Shown: positions 57,394 through 64,000 of the stretch, in pieces | Layout of the letters: each line of letters begins with the position of its first letter | How positions within the stretch are numbered: position 1 is the first letter of the stretch | Source of the DNA: Rufibacter sediminis | GTDB lineage: Bacteria; Bacteroidota; Bacteroidia; Cytophagales; Hymenobacteraceae | Direction: 5' to 3' | DNA length: 64,000 nt | NCBI RefSeq assembly: GCF_014269285.1 | Contig: NZ_JACOAF010000020.1 | Span: forward strand, 124,001-188,000 | The notes under the pieces: generated by a model | What the model was told of the DNA's origin: nothing | What the model saw: only the letters and a program-made list of their open reading frames with translations | Databases searched by the model: none | Position numbers and translations under genes: made by a program

Positions 57394-58015
57394 CCTCAAA
57401 GATACCTGGAAGGTGTACGCAGCCCAAGCGGCGGCGGCGCACCAGGTGACCGAGCACCAGATTGCAGGCTTATTGAAAGTCCGGACCGAGAACGCCTTGA
57501 CCAAGCTCAAGCGGAACATCTATTTCGAGATGATCTTGCAGGTGGTTACCATTCTGCTGGCAGGCGTTGGAGCGGTTCTCTTTCGGGAAGACTCGGTATT
57601 TCTGGTGCTGTGCATGGTAGTCATGGTGGTGTGTCTGCCGTTTCTAGGTTATTTCTGGGCAAGGCTGTCGTATGTGAAGAACCTGAACGTGACCACTGAA
57701 AACCTGCGGGCCACGCTGAGCAACCTCATTGAAATGCTCACCGGGCTCACCAGACTGTACTTCTGGACCAATATGCTGCTAGCGCCCATCGGGTTGGCTG
57801 TCGGCCAACTGGGGTATTTGAAACTAGTCAAAGGCCTCAACCTGTCCCATCTGCCCTGGGAGCAGATGTACCCGCGCCTGACCTTCGGCTTTTTCATCGG
57901 GGCGGTGCTGGGCTACTTCTTCCTGAAGTGGTACATCAAGCAAATGTTTGGCGACCATCTCAAAGCGCTGAAAGGGGCGTATTGTGAGTTGGAGAGTTTG
58001 GAGATAGCAGCGTAA
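57377..58015 (+). CDS. Membrane protein encoded with the sigma factor
   Basis: A 212-residue protein with four membrane helices at about 51-72 (FEMILQVVTILLAGVGAVLF), 76-100 (LVLCMVVMVVCLPFLGYFWA), 127-150 and 172-195 (FGFFIGAVLGYFFLKWYI). The cytoplasmic N-terminus (MKLDSLKDTWKVYAAQAAAAHQ) is the part that could hold the sigma factor. There is no zinc-binding HxxxCxxC anti-sigma motif and no FecR domain. The 17-bp overlap with the sigma gene shows translational coupling. I infer, but cannot prove, an anti-sigma role. No recognised family name. Confidence 0.78.
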   Translation: MMKLDSLKDTWKVYAAQAAAAHQVTEHQIAGLLKVRTENALTKLKRNIYFEMILQVVTILLAGVGAVLFREDSVFLVLCMVVMVVCLPFLGYFWARLSYVKNLNVTTENLRATLSNLIEMLTGLTRLYFWTNMLLAPIGLAVGQLGYLKLVKGLNLSHLPWEQMYPRLTFGFFIGAVLGYFFLKWYIKQMFGDHLKALKGAYCELESLEIAA

Positions 58016-58053
58016 AGGTTTCTTCCCAAGCTTTAATCGATTTTCCAGAATTT

Positions 58054-58720
58054 ATAAGTGTGCACGTAGTTTGCTTGTTCTGGCGGAAGGCTGCAGTTTG
58101 CGTAGGTGCATAAGCTGGGCTGTTTCATAGCTGGGCTCCGTGCGCTCACGGCCGCGAGGCCCCGCCTTCCGGGTTCGGGCTGTTGTTTTAGCCTTGGCCA
58201 GCAGGCCTGCCGCCTACGCGGCACCAGGTCTAAAACAAAGGCGCTCTCCCGAAAGGCTGGTTTTGGTGCGTTTAGTGGAAGTTCCTACCAATTGAGGCAG
58301 CGAACCACCCCCAGCCCCTCCTTAGCCAAGGAGGGGAGCTTTTCAGCAAAGCCTTATTTCCCTCCTCGGATTTGTAGAACTTTATTCCCCTCCTCGGAAG
58401 GGTAGGTTACTCTACCCATGGTTCAAGACTGTGACTTGGACTCAACATGACTGGTAGTTTAAAACTGCCGTGTGGATAAGATGAATGAAAGCAGTGTTCC
58501 CTTTGAAGGCGAATGTTTACACCTGCTAATTTTGGCGCTCCTGATATCTGATCATGTAGAGACAAGGCATGCCTTGTCTCTGTTTCTCTCCGCAAAACGG
58601 CACCCATAGAAGAAAGCCCTTACAAAAGGGGCCCTACATTTTACCTTCTTTAGATAATCTACCAATCTGCCAACTCATCTGTGCCGTTGTTGGTGTTCTC
58701 ACCAACAACCTAATCTACGC
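58054..58720. repeat. Repeat cassette, copy B (right of the sigma factor pair)
   Basis: Colinear with copy A: TTTGCTTGTTCTGGCGGAAG near 58070, the CGTGCGCTCACGGCCGCGAG block at 58139, CCCCTCCTTAGCCAAGGAGG near 58314, CTGTGACTTGGACTCA at 58430, GTAGAGACAAGG/CATGCCTTGTCTC at 58556-58580 and the GTTGTTGGTG/CACCAACAAC hairpin at 58686-58709. Copy B lacks two of the three tandem units at the left end and carries an extra stretch near 58180-58230. The rest of the 823-bp gap 58016-58838 shows nothing further. Confidence 0.75.
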
Positions 58721-58838
58721 TTGCTTCTGCGTTTCAGCTTGATCGCCGCCATCCGTAGAAAAACTTGCCTAAAGTTGTAAGAAGTAAGCAGTTTGGGAGA
58801 CTAATTTGTCAAACAGGCTTTCTTATCGTCCTATCTCT

Positions 58839-60326
58839 ATGATTAGATTACTACTATCTCACCAATGGAAAGAGTCTACCCGTTCCAGTGTCTGGCAGAA
58901 GAACCTGGCCGTGAATCTGGTGCTGGGTTTCTTTATGCTTCTCATGCTGCTGTATGTGGTGTTGCTGAGTGTATTCCTGGACAAAATCATAGAATGGGGC
59001 TTGCCGGGGAAAGATCCGGTGGCGGTCATCAACGGGGTGATGCTCTATTATTTCCTCCTGGATCTGGGTATGCGGTTTGTCATGCAGGAACTGCCGGTCC
59101 TGAGCATTCAGCCGTACCTGCATCTGCCGGTGGGCAAAGGAAAGCTCGTGCATTTCGTGCTCTGGAAATCCATTACCAGCATGTTCAACTTTCTGCCCTT
59201 GCTGCTCTTCATCCCGTATGCGCTCAAAATGCTGCCCGAGGTGTACGGATTGGGAGGTGCCTGGAGCTGGGTGGCGGGGCTTTTCCTGCTCACACTGGTC
59301 AACAACTTCCTGACGCTGTACTTCAAGCGTCAACTGGCGGAGAAGCCGTTGGTAACCGTGGGTTTCCTGCTGGCGGTGGTAGCCTTAGCCACGCTAGATT
59401 ACCTGAACTACATTTCGTTGGGAACAGCCTCCGGGGCGTTCTTCCAGGCCATGGGGCAGAACCCGGTGTGGGTGCTGGTACCGTTATTGGTGCTGGTGGG
59501 AGTGTACCTGATCAATTACCGTTTTCTGGTGGCGCACACCTATCCAGAGGAAATGCGCGTCCGGAAACAATCCAGAATAGACGGCTCCGCTGAGATAGGA
59601 TTCCTGCAGCGGTTCGGGGAGTTGGGCACCTTGATCGGGTTGGAACTGAAACTGATCATGCGCCACAAACGCCCGAAATCCACCACCATGATGTCCATCT
59701 TCTTCCTGGCGTACGGGTTCATCTTCTACACGAACAAAATGTACACCGACGGTTTTGCGATGCTCATCTTCCCGGGCATCTTCATGACCGGTTTCATGAT
59801 GCTGAGCTACGGGCAGTTTGTACCCGGCTGGCAGAGCGCCCATTTTGACGCTCTGCTCACCAAGCGCCTGAGCCCGTACACGTTTTTCCTGGGGAAATTC
59901 TGGCTGTTTGTGCCTGCCTGTACGGTCGCCTACCTGGTGACGCTGCTCTACGGCCTCATGCCCAACATCGGCGGAAAGATCATGCTCATCAACACGGCGT
60001 GCTTTCTCTACAACATCGGGATCAACACCTTTGTGGTGCTGTATCTAAGCACCTACAACAAAAAACGGATCGATCTGAGCAAGAGTGCTTCCTTTAACTG
60101 GCAAGGCGTAGGGGCCTCGCAGTTCATCATGATGCTACCCGCCCTCCTGATTCCCATCCTCATTTACCTGCCCTTCGGGCTGATGGACAACCCATGGTGG
60201 GGAGTTGCCGCCATGGGGCTTACCGGCCTCCTAGGGTTCATTTTCCATAGACAGCTGCTGGGTCTGGTGGTGAAACGCTTCCAGCAGGAGAAATACGCCA
60301 TTGCGGCCGGTTTCCGGCAAGCTTAG
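58839..60326 (+). CDS. DUF5687 membrane protein (ABC-2-type permease-like)
   Basis: A 495-residue integral membrane protein with about twelve hydrophobic segments. I use the ATG at 58839 (MIRLLLSHQWKESTRSSVWQKN); an upstream TTG at 58806 is unlikely. The opening RLLLSHQWKESTRSSVWQKN and the RFVMQELPVLSIQPYLHLPVG loop are typical of DUF5687, which behaves as the permease of a two-component exporter. The ATPase gene follows after 38 bp on the same strand, so the two form one transport system. The cargo is unknown. The whole spacer between them is one copy of the dispersed palindrome. Confidence 0.88.
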   Translation: MIRLLLSHQWKESTRSSVWQKNLAVNLVLGFFMLLMLLYVVLLSVFLDKIIEWGLPGKDPVAVINGVMLYYFLLDLGMRFVMQELPVLSIQPYLHLPVGKGKLVHFVLWKSITSMFNFLPLLLFIPYALKMLPEVYGLGGAWSWVAGLFLLTLVNNFLTLYFKRQLAEKPLVTVGFLLAVVALATLDYLNYISLGTASGAFFQAMGQNPVWVLVPLLVLVGVYLINYRFLVAHTYPEEMRVRKQSRIDGSAEIGFLQRFGELGTLIGLELKLIMRHKRPKSTTMMSIFFLAYGFIFYTNKMYTDGFAMLIFPGIFMTGFMMLSYGQFVPGWQSAHFDALLTKRLSPYTFFLGKFWLFVPACTVAYLVTLLYGLMPNIGGKIMLINTACFLYNIGINTFVVLYLSTYNKKRIDLSKSASFNWQGVGASQFIMMLPALLIPILIYLPFGLMDNPWWGVAAMGLTGLLGFIFHRQLLGLVVKRFQQEKYAIAAGFRQA

Positions 60327-60362
60327 TTTTTACCTCGATTTCTGAAAAATAGCCTCAAAACG
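60326..60362. repeat. Intergenic palindrome filling the spacer of an ABC gene pair
   Basis: GTTTTTACCTCG and ATAGCCTCAAAACG flank ATTTCTGAAAA. It begins in the stop codon of the DUF5687 gene and ends 2 bp before the ATPase start codon, so the gene pair is separated by nothing else. Confidence 0.85.
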
Positions 60363-60364
60363 AT

Positions 60365-61057
60365 ATGATTGAAGTACGCGACCTCCAAAAGAATTACAAC
60401 GGCGTTACCGTGGTGAATATCCCGGGGCTGACCGTCCAGAAAGGCGAAACCATTGGTTTGGTAGGCAACAACGGGGCCGGCAAGACCACCTTCTTCCGGA
60501 TGATTTTGGACCTGATCCGGCCTACCAAGGGCGAGGTGTTCAGCAAGGGCGAGAACGTGCGCTCCACCGAAGACTGGAAACAGTACACCGGCTCGCACCT
60601 GGACGAAGGCTTCCTGATCGATTTCCTGACGCCGGAGGAATACTTCGCCTTCATCGGCAAGCTGAACGGCTTAACCCCCGGCGATGTGCAGGCGTTTCTG
60701 GACCGCTTCCGGGATTTCTTCAACGGCGAGATTCTGGAGCAGCGCAAGTACATCCGCGACTTCTCCAAGGGAAACCAGAAGAAAGTGGGCGTAGCCGCCG
60801 CCGTCATGTCTGACCCCGAGCTTCTGATCCTGGATGAACCCTTCGCCAATCTGGACCCCAGCTCCCAGATCAGGCTCAAGAACCTGTTGAAAGACCTGAA
60901 ACGCCAAGGCATGACCCTGCTCATCTCCAGCCACGACCTGAGCCACGTGATTGAGGTCTGCGACCGCATTGTGCTGCTGGAAAAGGGCCAGGTGGTAGAA
61001 GATATGAAAACAAACGAAACCACGCTCCAGCAGCTGGAAAGCTACTTTAACGTCTAG
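60365..61057 (+). CDS. ABC transporter ATP-binding protein (exporter type)
   Basis: A 230-residue single ABC ATPase. Walker A is GNNGAGKT (residues 34-41), the signature is DFSKGNQKKVGVAAAV (about 136-151, SKGNQ instead of LSGGQ, as in many ABC-2 ATPases), Walker B is LLILDEPFANLDP (about 156-168) and the H-loop is SSHDLSHV (about 190-197). It pairs with the DUF5687 permease directly upstream. Probable role: export of an unknown compound or lipid. A further palindrome follows 71 bp downstream. Confidence 0.94.
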   Translation: MIEVRDLQKNYNGVTVVNIPGLTVQKGETIGLVGNNGAGKTTFFRMILDLIRPTKGEVFSKGENVRSTEDWKQYTGSHLDEGFLIDFLTPEEYFAFIGKLNGLTPGDVQAFLDRFRDFFNGEILEQRKYIRDFSKGNQKKVGVAAAVMSDPELLILDEPFANLDPSSQIRLKNLLKDLKRQGMTLLISSHDLSHVIEVCDRIVLLEKGQVVEDMKTNETTLQQLESYFNV

Positions 61058-61128
61058 TTATCCACGGGTAATCTCTGTGGAAAAACGTACTTGGCAAGAG
61101 GAGTAATCCACATATAGAAGAAGCGGAG

Positions 61129-61182
61129 AGTCCCCACGTTTTAGAGTCTTTTTCAAGAAAGGAGCCCTAAAACGCGGGGACT
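61129..61182. repeat. Intergenic palindrome with extended arms
   Basis: AGTCCCCACGTTTTAGAG and CCCTAAAACGCGGGGACT enclose TCTTTTTCAAGAAAGGAG. The 8-9 bp outer extension (AGTCCCC/GGGGACT) is specific to this copy. It is the first of two copies in the 477-bp gap 61058-61534. Confidence 0.85.
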
Positions 61183-61296
61183 TTTCGCTTTACAGCAAAC
61201 TCTTCCATTAACTTTTCTTACAGGAGTGTGATTGGCAGCGCTACCTCCTTCGCACCTGGTTCAGAAAGGTTAAGCGAAAAACGTTTGCCCTTGCTG

Positions 61297-61330
61297 CGTG
61301 TTTTCACCAGCAACGTGTTTTCACCAGCAA
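61297..61330. repeat. Perfect 17-bp tandem duplication
   Basis: CGTGTTTTCACCAGCAA occurs twice without a spacer (61297-61313, 61314-61330). The unit resembles the arm GTTGTTGGTGTTCTCACC of the hairpins at 56685 and 58686. Confidence 0.7.
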
Positions 61331-61456
61331 GCGGAATGGCGCCAGATGTCGCTCAGTGAGCACATCAACAAGGCCTGTAAAGCGATTTTGATGTTGAGCA
61401 GCGGTTGAGTGAGCGCGGAGGTTCCCGCTTCCTCATGCGCATTTAAGCAGTTTTCT

Positions 61457-61492
61457 GTTTTAAGGCTCTTTTCAGGAAAGAAGCCGCAAAAC
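61457..61492. repeat. Intergenic palindrome family member
   Basis: GTTTTAAGGCTC and GAAGCCGCAAAAC flank TTTTCAGGAAAG. It lies 43 bp upstream of the YdjM-like gene. Confidence 0.8.
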
Positions 61493-61534
61493 GCCTGAGG
61501 CGGCTGTGCGTAGAGGAATACCACACAAGAAGCC

Positions 61535-62587
61535 ATGGATTCACTCACCCACGCTGCATTAGGGGCCTGTCTTGGCGAACTCCTGCTCTCCCGGAAACTG
61601 GGCAAGCGGGCGCTGCTCTGGGGAGCCGTCGCCCAGAATCTCCCCGATCTGGATGTGATTGCCGCCTTGTGGCTTTCTCCGGCCGATAACCTGCTGGTTC
61701 ACCGGGGAGGTACTCATTCCTTTCTATTTGCCTTCGTGGTGGCGGGGCTATTGACGGTTTTGGCGGGAAGGTGGTACAAAGACCGGCATATTCCCTGGGC
61801 TCAGTTCTTCCTGTTTTTTGCCCTCCAGCTGGTGGTGCATGACCTGCTGGATACCTGCAACGCGTACGGTACCGGTTTGCTGGAGCCGTTCAGTGACCAG
61901 CGTTTTTCCTTTCACCTGCTGTACGTGGCAGATCCTTTGTTTACCCTCTGGCCGCTTCTGGGGGCGTTGGCGCTGCTGATCATGAGCAGAACCAAGCCTG
62001 CCCGGTGGCGGTGGGCACTAGCCGGTTTGGTGCCGGCCGGGCTGTACCTGCTTTTCGCCGGTTACAACAAAGCGCAGGTAAGTACCCAGCTGGAAGCCTC
62101 GCTGGCGCGGCAAAATCTACCGTACTCAGAGTTCTTCGTCACGCCTACACCGTTCAACACGTTTCTCTGGTATGCCGTGGCGGCTTCTCCGGACGGATAT
62201 CAGATAGGTCATCGCTCCGCATTCGCGCCGGAGGGTTTTGTGACCGATTTCCGGTATTTCCCCAAGAACCAGCAACTGTTGGCCTCGGCGGTAAGCCAGG
62301 AGGAAGTACGGGAACTGGAGAAGTTCGCCAAGGGCTATTACACCGTAGAGCGCTGGAATGATACGCTAGTGTTCAACGTGCTCCGCTACGGCCAGATGCA
62401 GGGCTGGCAAAACCCCGATGCCCGGTTCACGTTCCATTATTTCCTCAGTCCGCCGGGCGTAGACAACAAGCTGGTCATGCAGCGCGGCCGCGTGCAAGGC
62501 TGGTCCCGGGAAACCCTCCGGAACATGTACCGAGTTATCTTCGGGGAGCCGGAGGAAAGGCATTGGGCTGAGAATAAAGAAGAATAG
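61535..62587 (+). CDS. YdjM-like membrane-bound metal-dependent hydrolase
   Basis: A 350-residue membrane protein of the YdjM / DUF457 family (annotated as LexA-induced in E. coli). The N-terminal block MDSLTHAALGACLGE, then PDLDVIAALWL and HRGGTHSFLFAFVV (about residues 56-69), holds the conserved His and Asp residues for metal binding. Five membrane helices fill the N-terminal 190 residues. The C-terminal part (about 200-350), with FVTPTPFNTFLWYAVAASPDGY, is soluble and typical of longer members. The reaction is unknown. It is followed 105 bp later by the cardiolipin synthase gene on the same strand. Confidence 0.87.
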   Translation: MDSLTHAALGACLGELLLSRKLGKRALLWGAVAQNLPDLDVIAALWLSPADNLLVHRGGTHSFLFAFVVAGLLTVLAGRWYKDRHIPWAQFFLFFALQLVVHDLLDTCNAYGTGLLEPFSDQRFSFHLLYVADPLFTLWPLLGALALLIMSRTKPARWRWALAGLVPAGLYLLFAGYNKAQVSTQLEASLARQNLPYSEFFVTPTPFNTFLWYAVAASPDGYQIGHRSAFAPEGFVTDFRYFPKNQQLLASAVSQEEVRELEKFAKGYYTVERWNDTLVFNVLRYGQMQGWQNPDARFTFHYFLSPPGVDNKLVMQRGRVQGWSRETLRNMYRVIFGEPEERHWAENKEE

Positions 62588-62692
62588 ACGCAACTGACTG
62601 GCGGAAGTCTGCGGAAGAGGATTGTGGGGGAGGAAAGCTTCAGGCACCAGTTTGCTGGAAATAGCATGTAACAAACCTGAACCATATTACCT

Positions 62693-64000
62693 GTGACGTA
62701 CCTGCTGAATAGCGTAGACTGGCTGCTTCTCTGGAACATCGTGTACTTTACGGTGCTGGTGGCGGTGTGCCTGCGCATCATCTATGACACGGGTTCCACG
62801 TCTAAAACGCTGGCGTACCTGCTGCTGGCCATCTTTGTGCCGGTGGCAGGCATCCTCATCTACTTTTCCTTCGGAATCAATTACAAGAAGCGGAAGATCT
62901 ACACCAAGAAATTGATTGAGGACGAGATTTTCCTGCAGGAACTGGAGGAGCGCGTGCACACCTATTCAGAAGAGATGCTGGTGGCCCATGACGGCACGGT
63001 GCAGGGCTTCCAGGAACTGGTGAAATTGTTGCTCAACGACGGCCTCAGTCCGCTGACCGGCGGAAACTGGGTGAAACTGCTGGTCAACGGCGAGGAGAAG
63101 TTCCCCGAGGTTTTGCAGGCGCTCAGCGGGGCCCAGCACTACATCCACCTGGAGTACTACATTCTGGAGAACGACACCATCGGGAACCAGATCAAAGACA
63201 TCCTGGTCCAGAAAGCCCGGGCCGGGGTGGAGGTGCGCTTTATCTACGACGATTACGGCAGCCGCTCCATCCGGGGGAACTACGTGAAAGAGCTGCGGGC
63301 CGCGGGGGTGGAGGCGTTCCCGTTCCACAAGGTCCATTTCCTGCTGCTGGCCAACCGGCTCAACTACCGAAATCACCGCAAGATCATCCTCATTGACACC
63401 AAGACGGCCTTCGTGGGCGGCATCAACGTGGCCGATCGTTACATCAATCCCCCCACCGAGACCAAGCGCCTCTACTGGCGCGATACGCACCTGCGCATAG
63501 ACGGGCCCGGCCTGTATTACCTGCAGTACCTTTTCTTCTGTGACTGGAACTTCGCCTCGGGCAAACTGCTGCACCCAAATAGAAAGTATTTTGTAGCCAA
63601 ACCCGTTCCCAACGCCAACACGCCGGTGCAGATTGCGGCCAGCGGACCAGACTCGCCCATGCCCACCATCCTGTTCTCCATGCTGCAGGGCATTTACCTG
63701 GCGCAGGAAGAAGTGCTCATCACCTCGCCCTACTTCATTCCCGGCGAAAGCATTCTGCAGGCGCTCACGGTGGCGGCCTTGGGCGGCGTACAGGTGAAGT
63801 TGCTGGTGCCGGGCATCTCAGACTCGGCGCTGGTGAACGCGGCCGCCTGGTCGTATTATGACGATATGCTCAACGCCGGGGTAGAGATTTACCTGTACCA
63901 GAAAGGCTTCATCCACTCCAAAACCATGGTGATTGACGGAGCCGTGAGCATGGTGGGTACGGCCAACATGGACAACCGCAGCTTTGAACTGAACTTTGAG
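62693..64000 (+). CDS. cls: Cardiolipin synthase, 3' end cut by the window
   Basis: An open frame from the GTG at 62693 runs to the window end (436 codons, still in frame). The deduced protein begins MTYLLNSVDWLLLWNIVYFT and has two membrane helices in the first ~55 residues, then the phospholipase D fold. The two HKD motifs are visible: NHRKIILIDTKTAFVGGIN (about residues 225-243) and HSKTMVIDGAVSMVGTANMDNRS (about 407-429). GTANMDNRSFELNFE at the cut end is the hallmark of bacterial cardiolipin synthase. The enzyme condenses two phosphatidylglycerols into cardiolipin at the inner membrane. About 50 residues are missing. Confidence 0.92.
   Translation, partial: MTYLLNSVDWLLLWNIVYFTVLVAVCLRIIYDTGSTSKTLAYLLLAIFVPVAGILIYFSFGINYKKRKIYTKKLIEDEIFLQELEERVHTYSEEMLVAHDGTVQGFQELVKLLLNDGLSPLTGGNWVKLLVNGEEKFPEVLQALSGAQHYIHLEYYILENDTIGNQIKDILVQKARAGVEVRFIYDDYGSRSIRGNYVKELRAAGVEAFPFHKVHFLLLANRLNYRNHRKIILIDTKTAFVGGINVADRYINPPTETKRLYWRDTHLRIDGPGLYYLQYLFFCDWNFASGKLLHPNRKYFVAKPVPNANTPVQIAASGPDSPMPTILFSMLQGIYLAQEEVLITSPYFIPGESILQALTVAALGGVQVKLLVPGISDSALVNAAAWSYYDDMLNAGVEIYLYQKGFIHSKTMVIDGAVSMVGTANMDNRSFELNFE

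Noticed and set aside
61058-61120. Second group of DnaA-box-like sequences (TTATCCACG at 61058, TAATCCACA near 61105)
   Set aside because: Only two or three poor matches, no phasing and no AT-rich stretch. Much weaker than 26923-27330. Similar single matches occur in other gaps.
1-64000. tRNA, rRNA, CRISPR array, prophage, toxin-antitoxin or secondary-metabolite cluster
   Set aside because: I looked for TTCGA-type T-loops with CCA ends, regularly spaced direct repeats with unique spacers, cas genes, integrases and modular synthases. None was seen. The dispersed palindromes have no regular spacing and so are not CRISPR repeats.

Overview
The window reads as chromosomal DNA of a Bacteroidota bacterium, most likely Cytophagales / Hymenobacteraceae (Rufibacter-, Nibribacter- or Pontibacter-like; this is inferred from gene content, not from a search). 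Markers are a SusC/SusD pair, a PorP/SprF protein next to the gliding lipoprotein GldJ (type IX secretion), a eukaryote-like long IleS, DUF4175, DUF5687, DUF4382 and DUF2807 proteins, and TAnnTTTG-type -7 promoter boxes. Most of the window is gene-dense at roughly 53-57% GC. The first ~6.2 kb (an empty AT-rich stretch plus susCD) is visibly poorer, about 38-45% GC.

Layout. 1-6260: AT-rich intergenic DNA, a strong hairpin terminator and a susC-susD operon on the minus strand. 6261-16124: a membrane acyltransferase-like protein, diacylglycerol kinase, DinB, a DUF4382 lipoprotein, a 1005-residue AsmA-like protein, PorP/SprF, GldJ and ComF. 16194-27970: a plus-strand run with an AhpD-like protein, a hypothetical gene coupled to exonuclease III, a giant DUF4175 coiled-coil protein, an RsbW-like ATPase overlapping ybeY, a perfect parS site, mnmG, a methyltransferase, an Ig-like lipoprotein, a DnaA-box-rich gap that I propose as oriC, and a small acidic protein. 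28564-45467: phosphate transporter, glyS, dipeptide epimerase, ileS-lspA, an outer-membrane protein, a double ABC ATPase, RNase R, a polyprenyl synthase and a rhomboid protease. 45561-64000: fasciclin, DUF2807 and unknown lipoproteins, a patatin-barrel fusion, an HTTM protein, an M28 peptidase, glutamate dehydrogenase, an ECF sigma/membrane protein pair bracketed by ~650-bp direct repeats, a DUF5687/ABC export pair, a YdjM-like membrane protein and a cardiolipin synthase cut by the window end.

The strongest unexplained signal is non-coding. About 30 copies of a ~36-40 bp imperfect palindrome lie in the gaps between genes and in none of the reading frames. The left half resembles cGTTTTagGCCtgTTTTC and the right half is its mirror, GAAAAcAGGCctaAAACg. 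The outer arms differ between copies but stay complementary, so the hairpin or two-fold symmetry itself seems to be maintained. Some copies sit at gene ends like terminators. Others fill short spacers inside probable operons. I know of no described function for it. Other repeat classes are a nested-palindrome MITE-like element (31897-32162), short CGAG/CTCG hairpins, and the duplicated repeat cassette around the sigma factor.

Together, a perfect parS site, mnmG and a cluster of phased DnaA boxes 4.4 kb away suggest that the window spans or lies very near the chromosomal replication origin. No tRNA, rRNA, CRISPR array, transposase or phage gene was seen.
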